From the NCBI GenBank assembly GCA_001723645.1, contig MDLC01000024.1, forward strand, positions 1 through 46,915: a stretch of 46,915 nt of DNA, written 5' to 3'. Made by a program: the position numbers and the translations under genes. Positions 27,991-35,357 of the stretch are shown piece after piece; position 1 is the first letter of the stretch; each line of letters opens with the position of its first letter. Under the pieces are notes generated by a model. That model had not been told where the DNA came from. It was given only the letters and a program-made list of their open reading frames with translations, and did no database searches. The DNA comes from Candidatus Endobugula sertula (lineage in GTDB: Bacteria; Pseudomonadota; Gammaproteobacteria; Pseudomonadales; Cellvibrionaceae).

Positions 27991-29741
27991 TAATAACTAC
28001 CACCAAATACGATTCTTCCGCTAGAGTGTTGTCCTGAGTCGGAGTGATAACTAAAGTTAATTTTTTGTTTTTCTGAATGGTAGGAGATATTAAGTATAAC
28101 TTGGTGACCAGCAGGGATAACTTGCTGGAATTTAATGGCTTCTAGGCGTATAAATTGCCCTTTGACAGTAAATAATCGTCGAGCAAAGTGTTCAGCCCAA
28201 TGAATTTGTACAACACCCGGTAAAATAGGTGTTTTATCAAAATGGCCATCAAAAAAGAGTAAATCTTCTTGCACATACAGTGTCAGCTGCCAGTCATCCC
28301 CCCTTTTTTTTTTACAGGTTAACTCGGTAGGTAAGCGTGGGCGTTTTGATATTGTTTGTTGGGTATGCTGCGGTCTTGTAGACGAAGGTACCATAAATAA
28401 ATCTAACAATTTTTGTTGCTGAACCTTACCTTGTGAATTGGTAGGTAGCTGTTGTTGATAACGCCAGCGCCTTGGTAATAGGGGACGCTCAAAACGTTGA
28501 ATCAAATGTGTGTTGAGCTGTTGATTGAATGCACGTTTTCCCAGTTTGTTGAGCGTTGTGCGGGCAGATGCCGACAATACTACTACCGCACCAATTTCGA
28601 TGCGCTGTCTTTCCAGCACCACAAGTCGAACGGTCTCTATCTCTTGCAATTGTAATAGCCAGTTTTCAATTTCGTTCAGAGATACTCGTTTCCCTTCAAC
28701 CTTGACGATACGATCAGCTCTTCCAAGTAGAGTGAATGAGGAATGATTACTCATTCGTACACGATCAGCTGTTTGAAACCATTGCTCTGAGTTTGGTAAG
28801 TGTTCAGAGCGAACGGCCAAGCAGCCATTATCTCCTATTTTAATCTCCACATTAGGCATTGGTTGCCATGATGCATCAATATCATCTACCTGCTCTCTCC
28901 AGACTATGCCTCCAGTTTCAGTGCTACCATACACTTCTTTGACTTTTACATTGAAAAATTGTTGAGCTAATAAACTGTCCTTTTTACTTAGAGGTGCACC
29001 AGAGCTAAAAATATTCTGAATATGAGGAATACTATAATGATTGACGTATTGTGGTATTCGTCCTAGGTGTGTTGGGCTGGAAACTAAAAGTATCGGTAGG
29101 TTATTGGTATTGTGTTGAGTGATTTCTTCCAGGTATTCACAAATTGATGCATTGAAACACCATCCTTCTGCCAAAGGCCATAGTACTCGAAATAACAATC
29201 CATAAATATGTTGATGGCTAACCGTTGATAGGACCAAGGCTTGGTTCAATGTTTGGCCCCATAACTCATGCAGGTGCAGAATTTCTCTACTGAGTTGTCT
29301 CAGGGTTTTTGGAACGACTTCAGGCTTTCCTGTCGAACCAGAAGTATGAACTTGTAGTAAGGGAGCATCAAGGTTCAGGGTATTTTTAATTAGGCTTCCG
29401 GGTTGACCGGAGGGCTGAATTGTCATGGTATGGTCAAACTCACCAACAAAAGCATCGACTTCAAGGGTGAGTTGTTCTACCAGAGCAGGTTGCTTACTAC
29501 CGGGCAAGCATACGATTTTGTTTAATGACCAGAGCGCGAACAATATGCATGAGAGCTCTTGCGAATCTGAATGATAAAGTGCCCAGACTCGTTCATCTCG
29601 GGAAGAAAATGCCGTTTGCCAAGCTGCTACTTTAGCTAACCAATTTTTCCATGTTAGCTGCTTATTTTCACGAACACTAACTACTCGTTTAGCTGCGCGT
29701 GAAGTCGTTAGTAAACTTTCAAGTGGTACAAAATTAGTCAT
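27990..29741 (-). CDS. apeH: Fused acyl/aryl:ACP ligase and hotdog dehydratase (ApeH-ApeI type)
   Basis: The 583 residues hold two domains. Residues about 1-450 are an AMP-forming ligase: the P-loop-like motif is VHTSGSTGKPEVVPKT, then EVYGSTETGGIVW and LGRADRIVKVEGKRVSLNEIE. It should activate the aryl starter acid and load it on an ACP. Residues about 475-583 are a hotdog dehydratase with GHFDKTPILPGVVQIHWAEHFA, where the His and the PxLPGV turn mark FabA/FabZ-type enzymes. In E. coli these are two genes, apeH and apeI. The fusion keeps loading and dehydration on one chain. It overlaps apeG by 8 bases. Confidence 0.9.
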   Translation of the reverse strand: MTNFVPLESLLTTSRAAKRVVSVRENKQLTWKNWLAKVAAWQTAFSSRDERVWALYHSDSQELSCILFALWSLNKIVCLPGSKQPALVEQLTLEVDAFVGEFDHTMTIQPSGQPGSLIKNTLNLDAPLLQVHTSGSTGKPEVVPKTLRQLSREILHLHELWGQTLNQALVLSTVSHQHIYGLLFRVLWPLAEGWCFNASICEYLEEITQHNTNNLPILLVSSPTHLGRIPQYVNHYSIPHIQNIFSSGAPLSKKDSLLAQQFFNVKVKEVYGSTETGGIVWREQVDDIDASWQPMPNVEIKIGDNGCLAVRSEHLPNSEQWFQTADRVRMSNHSSFTLLGRADRIVKVEGKRVSLNEIENWLLQLQEIETVRLVVLERQRIEIGAVVVLSASARTTLNKLGKRAFNQQLNTHLIQRFERPLLPRRWRYQQQLPTNSQGKVQQQKLLDLFMVPSSTRPQHTQQTISKRPRLPTELTCKKKRGDDWQLTLYVQEDLLFFDGHFDKTPILPGVVQIHWAEHFARRLFTVKGQFIRLEAIKFQQVIPAGHQVILNISYHSEKQKINFSYHSDSGQHSSGRIVFGGSY

Positions 29742-30306
29742 CGTGGCTTTTAATAACCCTCTGGCGTATTAGCCATTCACCGAGAAAAATAACTCCCATT
29801 AATAAATAAGAAATCAGACCGTTGTATATTGCCCAGATAGCATCTGACCCAAAGCATGTAATCAAAAAGGCTATAACACCATTAATGGCAAAAAAATAGC
29901 ACCAAACCCTCGTCACCGTTCGCGTGTAAACAATAGCCCGCTCTGGTAATTGTGGGTCCTGAAAACGAGCCAACTGTTCTATAATGGAGGGCGGATACCG
30001 TAGGCTCGTACTAAAAAGAATAAGAAAGCCTAAATTAATAAATACCGGGTACAGTTTTAAACTGATAGAAGTATTACTCACCCAAGTCCAGAGGGCTAGT
30101 ACGACTAGTAAAGGTAACCATGTCCAGTGATTGAGCGGAGATTTCCCCAAACTTAGTATTCTAATACCTCCTATGATAATGAGTAATAGAATCAGGTAAC
30201 GTGCATCAACGCTTTGTAGGCCAACAAACACAACGATTGGGTATAGCAACGTCAGGCTTGCTAGGGAAACCCGTAATAAAGTGGATAGAGAAATAGTTGT
30301 TAACAC
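29734..30306 (-). CDS. apeG: COG4648-like inner-membrane protein of the APE cluster (ApeG type)
   Basis: The 190-residue protein has four to six hydrophobic helices (for example LASLTLLYPIVVFVGL, YLILLLIIIGGIRIL and YLLMGVIFLGEWLI), with no enzyme motif. Position between the ACPs and the ligase, size and composition all match ApeG. Its role is not known; membrane anchoring of the assembly enzymes is one idea. It overlaps the ACP stop by one base. Confidence 0.82.
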   Translation of the reverse strand: MLTTISLSTLLRVSLASLTLLYPIVVFVGLQSVDARYLILLLIIIGGIRILSLGKSPLNHWTWLPLLVVLALWTWVSNTSISLKLYPVFINLGFLILFSTSLRYPPSIIEQLARFQDPQLPERAIVYTRTVTRVWCYFFAINGVIAFLITCFGSDAIWAIYNGLISYLLMGVIFLGEWLIRQRVIKSHDD

Positions 30307-30557
30307 TACTGCCCCATCAATTGTTCAACAGCATCAACGATGTCGCCTACTGTGCGGACACGTTTAAAATCATCAGGCTTGATTTTTTTACCTGTCATCT
30401 TTTTGAGTTCGACGACAAGATCCACTGCATCGATACTATCAATATCTAAATCTTCGTAGAGGTGTGAATCAGGGGAAATATCTGTTGCTTCCAACTCAAA
30501 TAAATCAACGAATATCGTTTGTATTCGTGTTAATAACTTTTCTCGGTCTACTGACAT
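30306..30557 (-). CDS. apeF: Acyl carrier protein (ApeF type)
   Basis: This 83-residue acidic ACP has the phosphopantetheine attachment motif DLDIDSIDAVDLV, with Ser41 as the modified residue. It should hold the growing chain or the starter. It is one of two ACPs placed in tandem, five bases after the first, as in other APE clusters. Confidence 0.93.
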   Translation of the reverse strand: MSVDREKLLTRIQTIFVDLFELEATDISPDSHLYEDLDIDSIDAVDLVVELKKMTGKKIKPDDFKRVRTVGDIVDAVEQLMGQ

Positions 30558-30562
30558 AGTCG

Positions 30563-30829
30563 TTATCCTCTAGTCTTTTGTTGACTATTGACTAATAATG
30601 CTAAGTGGTGAATGCTTGCGAAATGTTGCTTAGTTTCTTCTGCATCAGCATTTAATGTAATGTTATAGTGCTTTTGTAATGCTAAGCCTAATTCCAAGGC
30701 ATCAATAGAATCTAAACCTAAACCTTCTACAAATAAGGCTTCGTGACTGTCAATATCAACGATACTGATATCTTCGAGGTCCAGAGTATCAATAATCAGC
30801 TGTTTAAGTTCTTGCTCCAATTCATTCAT
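30563..30829 (-). CDS. apeE: Acyl carrier protein (ApeE type)
   Basis: This 88-residue ACP carries GLGLDSIDALELGLAL, with Ser41 as the site for phosphopantetheine. Its start overlaps the acyltransferase stop by 8 bases. In studied systems the two APE ACPs divide starter loading and chain extension; which does which cannot be read here. Confidence 0.93.
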   Translation of the reverse strand: MNELEQELKQLIIDTLDLEDISIVDIDSHEALFVEGLGLDSIDALELGLALQKHYNITLNADAEETKQHFASIHHLALLVNSQQKTRG

Positions 30830-31589
30830 ATCTTACTAACTCCTGGGTAAAGTAGTTTTCTAAAAAACGAGTTAATTCTCGTGCTGACAGCGAGCGTTTT
30901 TCTTCTTGTCGGAATTTGTCTACATTCAGCTTAGGTCTCAATACTAAAGAAATTTGACAACGCTTTTCAGGTATATGATACCAACGATGTGCTTTGGTCA
31001 GTGTAGTCGGTTTACAGGTAATAACGACAGGCGTAATGTCACAACCTGCCCGCAAGGCAATATTGGCTGCCCCTCTTCTCATTGACAACTTTCTCCCTGG
31101 TGTTGTCCGTGTGCCTTCAGGGAAAATAATGAGGCTATTGCCTCGATTTAGTGACTCCGTAGCCAGTTGGATGACTTGTTCAGGGTCTTCGTTGGCGATA
31201 TATCCAGCCATTTTCATGGCACCCCTTGTCAAAGGGTTACGTAATAGGCTGCTTTTCACAATGCAATCAGCTCTTTTTACAAAAGCAATTAAAAGTACAA
31301 CATCAATTAGTGAAGGATGGTTCGCTAAAATAAATTGCCCGGGAGTATTAAGTTGCTTGAAATTATCCACTTTGTAGGTGAGTACCCCCGATATTGACAT
31401 GATATGGACAAATAAACGAAATGCATAATGGATGAAGACCTTAACTCGACGCTCACGTTGCAAACCTTTCGGCGAGGAAAAATACACAATGGGAATCAGT
31501 GTCCAGGAGAGTACAAAAGCACCCAGGCCGAATATTAAAAAGCATAGCCCCGTTGCTAATAAACGCCACCCTTTATTAATTTTAGTCAT
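30822..31589 (-). CDS. apeD: 1-acyl-glycerol-3-phosphate acyltransferase-like protein (ApeD type)
   Basis: The protein of about 255 residues belongs to the PlsC family. A membrane helix at the N-terminus (LATGLCFLIFGLGAFVLSW) is followed by the catalytic ILANHPSLIDVVLL (NHxxxxD) and the substrate-binding IIFPEGTRTTPGR. It may transfer the aryl-polyene acyl group or a fatty acid onto a lipid acceptor. I take the ATG at 31589, which overlaps the end of apeC, though an in-frame ATG at 31619 would add 10 residues. Confidence 0.9.
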   Translation of the reverse strand: MTKINKGWRLLATGLCFLIFGLGAFVLSWTLIPIVYFSSPKGLQRERRVKVFIHYAFRLFVHIMSISGVLTYKVDNFKQLNTPGQFILANHPSLIDVVLLIAFVKRADCIVKSSLLRNPLTRGAMKMAGYIANEDPEQVIQLATESLNRGNSLIIFPEGTRTTPGRKLSMRRGAANIALRAGCDITPVVITCKPTTLTKAHRWYHIPEKRCQISLVLRPKLNVDKFRQEEKRSLSARELTRFLENYFTQELVRYE

Positions 31590-32355
31590 TTTGATGAGCC
31601 TTTGACCAAAACCAAGCATGTCGTCTACTGGAAAGTAGTAAGTCTTGGGATGTTGTAGATAGCAAAAATTTCAGTAAAGAAAGTGCCTGAGGCTCATTGC
31701 TACATTTATTATTAAAAGCAGCGCTACTGTGAGTGTCTACATCGCATATTGAGAACTTTAATTGAATAGCGTCATCAGCAAGGAGATGTTTGGGTGATGA
31801 CAACAAAAAAGCTACTGCGTAAGGAAAATTTGGACCTATCTGTCCGTCGTTATAGATGCTAGGAACCTGGTTGTCATAGATAACACAAAGTACGTTTTGG
31901 CTATTCTGTTCATCCATAATAGCTATTGCTTCTAACAGGCAGGTGCTAATATCATTCGTGGATAAGGCGGTGATGCTACTAGGGTCTTTGCGGGCAATTG
32001 AAAGTATTCCACCGATGGCATTGTGTACTGATAAACTAAAGTGCGTAGGAGACAGTGGTTCTTGTTTGGCCAGAGATTTTAGTAAGCCGAGAGTACGATC
32101 TAAATCCCCATGACGACTACAGAACACACAAGGTGTTTTACTATGGTTATTGAGCAGTGGCTGAGCAACGGATAATGCCATTTTCCCAAGTGGATTTAGC
32201 CTACGTCTTAGCATAGAAGGAATATTAGGTGAAGGGGGCTCTCCATCTTGTAGGGCCTGCTTTTGGTCCTTTGCCCAGAGTTGCCACTCATTGGCCCGTT
32301 CTATTCCTGGTGCCCACGCAGCCCAACTTTTGATAATCACAGAGATAGAATTCAT
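31582..32355 (-). CDS. apeC: Chain-length factor, ketosynthase-like N-terminal domain (ApeC type)
   Basis: The 257-residue protein has the short beta-ketoacyl synthase N-terminal-like fold, with no active-site Cys and no His pair. This is the mark of the ApeC chain-length factor, which pairs with ApeO. It starts IIKSWAAWAPGIERANEWQLWA, as ApeC proteins do, and includes PSMLRRRLNPLGKMALSVAQ and FSLSVHNAIGGILSIA. It is the first gene of the operon. A possible promoter lies about 30-60 bases upstream; AAGGA is present but 14 bases from the ATG. Confidence 0.87.
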   Translation of the reverse strand: MNSISVIIKSWAAWAPGIERANEWQLWAKDQKQALQDGEPPSPNIPSMLRRRLNPLGKMALSVAQPLLNNHSKTPCVFCSRHGDLDRTLGLLKSLAKQEPLSPTHFSLSVHNAIGGILSIARKDPSSITALSTNDISTCLLEAIAIMDEQNSQNVLCVIYDNQVPSIYNDGQIGPNFPYAVAFLLSSPKHLLADDAIQLKFSICDVDTHSSAAFNNKCSNEPQALSLLKFLLSTTSQDLLLSSRRHAWFWSKAHQND

Positions 32356-32386
32356 ATCGCCGAATAACGTCCTTAAAGTGCATCGC

Positions 32387-32415
32387 TAAACAGAAAAATA
32401 GAAATATTTTGTCAA
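32387..32415 (-). promoter_or_regulatory. Candidate promoter of the APE operon
   Basis: On the minus strand a perfect TTGACA (32415-32410) is followed, after exactly 17 bases, by a poor -10, TGTTTA (32392-32387). This is the only start-like site before apeC, the first gene. A weak -10 with a perfect -35 can mean an activator is needed. Confidence 0.4.
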
Positions 32416-32650
32416 ATTACTGATTTTTGCGCACACTAACCTACAGGCGTAGGCACCAAAATCCTCCAAGCGTAGCATTTTAACGTTTATAGTAGCGAAA
32501 GCAAATATTATCAAGTACCTAAACCAGGACAATAGTCTCTAAACTGGCTTGATAAGCTGTTGTTTCTGTGATTGCTCCAACGTCGATAAGCCCCCAAACC
32601 TGACAATTGACTGGCTAATGCAGTACTCAGGCGATTCCAAGGAAGGAACC
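32416..32650. other. Spacer between the APE operon and the ubiA remnant
   Basis: No gene recognised. It could contain further decayed sequence upstream of ubiA, but I find no readable match. Confidence 0.35.
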
Positions 32651-32999
32651 ATGTTGGACTTACCTAACTAGCAGCTGATCGGCTAAAGCCGGTGGCTTTA
32701 ACCTTAAGGCACTATGGATCGTCGCAGAAGGCATACCCGATAGGGATATACTGCTGATTTTTACTTTAGGGGTGATTATTATGCGTGATTAATGATATTG
32801 CGGACTATAAGATTGATAAATACGTGCGGCGTACTCAGTCAAGGCCCATTACCAGTCGCCAAATCAGTATTAAAGAGGCGAGCCTGCTGTTTGTTGTCCT
32901 CATTTTATGTGCTTTAATGCTGGTCAGACCAATCAACTAACCCTCTATCTATCTTTTGCAGCAGTTACTCTTGCCCTTTTTTGGGCGAGGAGTTTAAGC
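32651..32999 (+). pseudogene. ubiA: Decayed ubiA, 4-hydroxybenzoate polyprenyltransferase
   Basis: Read across several frames, the plus strand gives pieces of one protein in the right order: RLKPVALTL (from about 32680), [19 protein letters not shown] and TLGVIIMR (from 32706), then [22 protein letters not shown] and SIKEASLLFVVLILCALMLV (from 32782), then QLTLYLSFAAVTLALFWARS (from 32934). NDxxDxxxD is the metal- and prenyl-diphosphate-binding motif of UbiA, and the flanking words match UbiA closely. At least three frameshifts or deletions occur, and the C-terminal half is gone where an IstA fragment begins. UbiA makes the first prenylated intermediate of ubiquinone from 4-hydroxybenzoate. 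Confidence 0.8.
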
Positions 33000-33000
33000 A

Positions 33001-33201
33001 GTGGCCAAACAGAGGTCATCAATGCATAAAATTAAAGACATTCTGCAACTTCATCATGATGCTCGCTTAAGTAACAGAGCGATTGCCCAAGTGGTTAACG
33101 TCGGTTATGGCACAGTCGCTGATGATCTAAAACGTACACAGCAGGTCGGCTTAGTTTGCCTCTCCCAAAAATTGTACTTACGAATTGAATCCGCGCTATA
33201 A
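33001..33201 (+). mobile_element. istA: IS21-family IstA transposase fragment (N-terminal helix-turn-helix)
   Basis: The 66-residue frame begins at GTG, with GAGGAG upstream, and reads KIKDILQLHHDARLSNRAIAQ then GYGTVADDLKRTQQVGL. That is the DNA-binding start of IstA from IS21 elements. After about 50 residues the match ends, so the catalytic DDE part and IstB are missing. It lies exactly at the break in ubiA, suggesting insertion followed by loss of most of the element. Confidence 0.7.
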
Positions 33202-33369
33202 AGAATAAGTTTTGCTCAATCTTTAGGTTTGAACTAATCTTTTATTACAACTAGTTTTTTGGTTTTTTAAAAGGTTCTTGTTGTCAATTAAATAGATGTT
33301 TTTTTATCTCTTTGACTCAGTTAATTGAACTAGGGTTGTTGTTGGATAGATTTTCATAGGGTAGTTTTT

Positions 33370-35355
33370 ATGGCCGATAAAGATATAGGCAATGCAGATT
33401 CAAAAAATGAAGATGACAAGTCTAGAGAGGAATTAGATCAATTCACTGTATTACAAGAGTCGGCTGATGCTGATTTGGGCGCTAAGGAAATGGAATTTCA
33501 TTTTGAAGATGATTCTGGCGACAGCACGCCAGTGTCTAGCAGCCTGAATTATGGTGACTCCATAGAAAATGATACTTTTATAAATAAAGAAGAGTCTGAT
33601 ATTAAAAAAGCAGAAAACGTATCTGATAGAGCAGACATAACTTCAGCTGAAAATAATGGGGAATCACAAAAAAATATAAATGATGAAACTGTTGATGATT
33701 CACAAGGTGGTGTGACAAATGAGCAAAGTACTTCTGCAACTGCTAATGAGGATATTGGCGCCGACCCCATAAATAATCCTAATGATCTTAGTAGTAGCGA
33801 CGATCTAAGTAGTCGTGGTGCACAAAGTAATGTGAATACAAACGACATTATTAATGATAATAATTCTGGTAGTAACGAAGCAGATAGTATTTTTCCAGAA
33901 GACTTCAGCGCTATTGATCCAAATACTGAGGCTGTTTCAAGTTCTAATGAGTTTTTTGAACCTGCTAGTGATGATATAAATAATCTTAATACGGATGTTA
34001 ATGATACTTCAGGGGATGCAGTGACAGATGATATCAATGTGAGTGATGAGGATGTAATAACGGAAGATGTATCTGCCAATACTTTAGATAACGATACCTC
34101 TGGCGATACTTCAGAGAGTGATACCGCTGCGGCCAATAGCAATAACGATACGGATACCGGTGTGGATGATACATCAGATGGCATGTCGTCGGAAGAGAGT
34201 GATGCCGATGACAATACTAGTGCTGATGATGAGGGTAATCAAGGAGAGGGTAATGATACCGACGGGGTGGATGCAGATAACCCGGGTAACGGCCCGAACG
34301 ATACGGATACCGGTGTGGATGACACATCAGATGGCATGTCGTCGGAAGAGAGTGATGCCGATGATGAGGGTAACCAAGGAGATGGTAATGATGCTGACGG
34401 AGTCGATGCGGATAACCCGGGTAACGGCCCGAACGATACGGATACCGGTGTGGATGACACATCAGATGGCATGTCGTCGGGAGAGAGTGATGCCGATGAT
34501 GATAGTAATCAAGGACATGGCAATGATGCCGACGGAGTAGATGCAGATAACTCAGGTAATGGTCCAAAGAATAGCGAATCTGACGAAGGTAGTGGTAAAG
34601 AAAAAAATAAGGGGAAAGGCAAAGAGAAAAATAAAGGTAAAGATAAGGAAGACGATGACGCCTTAGATGATGGCAATCGAGGACATGGCAATGATGCCGA
34701 CGGAGTAGATGCAGATAACCCAGATAATGGCCCAAAGAATAGCGAATCTGACGAAGGTAGTGATAAAGAAAAAAATAAGGAGAAAGGCAAAGAGAAAAAT
34801 AAAGGTAAAGATAAGAAAGACGATGACCCCTTAGATGATGAAAAGCCAGCGGATGATGGCAACCGAGGGCATGGCAATGATGCTGACGGAGTAGATGCAG
34901 ATAACCCAGGTAATGGTCCAAAGAATAGCGAATCTGACGAAGGTAGTGGTAAAGAAAAAAATAAGGGGAAAGGTAAGGAGAAAAATAAAGGTAAAGATAA
35001 GGAAGACGATGACGCCTTAGATGATGATTCGAATAATCAGGGGAGTGATTTGTTCGAAATGGAAATGGACTCGATGATCGATATAAATGATGGTAATGGA
35101 TGGTTAGATATGCTGGATGATAGCCCAGAGGGTGATGTTGCCGCATGGGCCAATGATCAAGAAGAGAATTGGGTAAATAGTCTCGAAGAAAAGCCTGGGA
35201 ATGACAAAAATAATGGAAAAGGTAAGGGGAAAAATAAAGGGAATGAAGACGATAGCTTTGATGATCCTCTAAATGATGGTAATGGTATTTTTCATCATGA
35301 TAATGGTAGTTCTGGCCAAGATGATAATTTTACAGATCCTAGCGGAGGTTTTTAA
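33370..35355 (+). CDS. Very acidic repetitive protein, candidate substrate of the type I secretion genes behind it
   Basis: I recognise no family. The 661 residues are dominated by Asp, Glu, Asn, Ser and Gly, with no signal peptide, membrane helix or cysteine-rich part. The N-terminal 60 residues look more ordered (ELDQFTVLQESADADLGAKE). From about residue 259 to 554 there are two repeat types: three copies of a unit with DTDTGVDDTSDGMSS, then three copies of a unit with KNSESDEGS, a Lys-rich block (KEKNKGKGKEKNKGK) and HGNDADGVDADN. The C-terminal 100 residues include a less repetitive WLDMLDDSPEGDVAAWAND stretch and end in NFTDPSGGF. No RTX GGxGxD repeats are seen. The stop lies 2 bases before the first ABC gene, whose GGAGG site is inside this gene's last codons, so they are translated together. 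A type I substrate is inferred from position, lack of a Sec signal and composition; calcium or mineral binding is possible. Confidence 0.8.
   Translation: MADKDIGNADSKNEDDKSREELDQFTVLQESADADLGAKEMEFHFEDDSGDSTPVSSSLNYGDSIENDTFINKEESDIKKAENVSDRADITSAENNGESQKNINDETVDDSQGGVTNEQSTSATANEDIGADPINNPNDLSSSDDLSSRGAQSNVNTNDIINDNNSGSNEADSIFPEDFSAIDPNTEAVSSSNEFFEPASDDINNLNTDVNDTSGDAVTDDINVSDEDVITEDVSANTLDNDTSGDTSESDTAAANSNNDTDTGVDDTSDGMSSEESDADDNTSADDEGNQGEGNDTDGVDADNPGNGPNDTDTGVDDTSDGMSSEESDADDEGNQGDGNDADGVDADNPGNGPNDTDTGVDDTSDGMSSGESDADDDSNQGHGNDADGVDADNSGNGPKNSESDEGSGKEKNKGKGKEKNKGKDKEDDDALDDGNRGHGNDADGVDADNPDNGPKNSESDEGSDKEKNKEKGKEKNKGKDKKDDDPLDDEKPADDGNRGHGNDADGVDADNPGNGPKNSESDEGSGKEKNKGKGKEKNKGKDKEDDDALDDDSNNQGSDLFEMEMDSMIDINDGNGWLDMLDDSPEGDVAAWANDQEENWVNSLEEKPGNDKNNGKGKGKNKGNEDDSFDDPLNDGNGIFHHDNGSSGQDDNFTDPSGGF
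34144..35030 (+). repeat. In-frame tandem DNA repeats in the acidic protein gene
   Basis: One unit starts at 34144, 34297 and 34432 (spacings 153 and 135 bases). A second unit starts at 34567, 34735 and 34921 (spacings 168 and 186). All spacings are multiples of three, and copies are nearly identical at the DNA level, so copy number could change without breaking the frame. Confidence 0.85.
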
Positions 35356-35357
35356 GC

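Noticed and set aside
32681-32703. Hairpin GGCTAAAGCC-GGT-GGCTTTAACC, like an IS200/IS605 end
   Set aside because: The same bases fit UbiA coding (RLKPVALTL) followed in order by more UbiA pieces, and no TnpA or TnpB remnant is near.
34144-35030. Possible CRISPR array
   Set aside because: Repeats are long, adjacent, in frame and translated; there are no short palindromic repeats, unique spacers or cas genes.
34217-35146. Long minus-strand open frames, rich in His and Tyr or in Ser and Pro, opposite the acidic gene
   Set aside because: These are shadows of the repetitive coding strand; the plus-strand frame has start, operon context and consistent codon phase.
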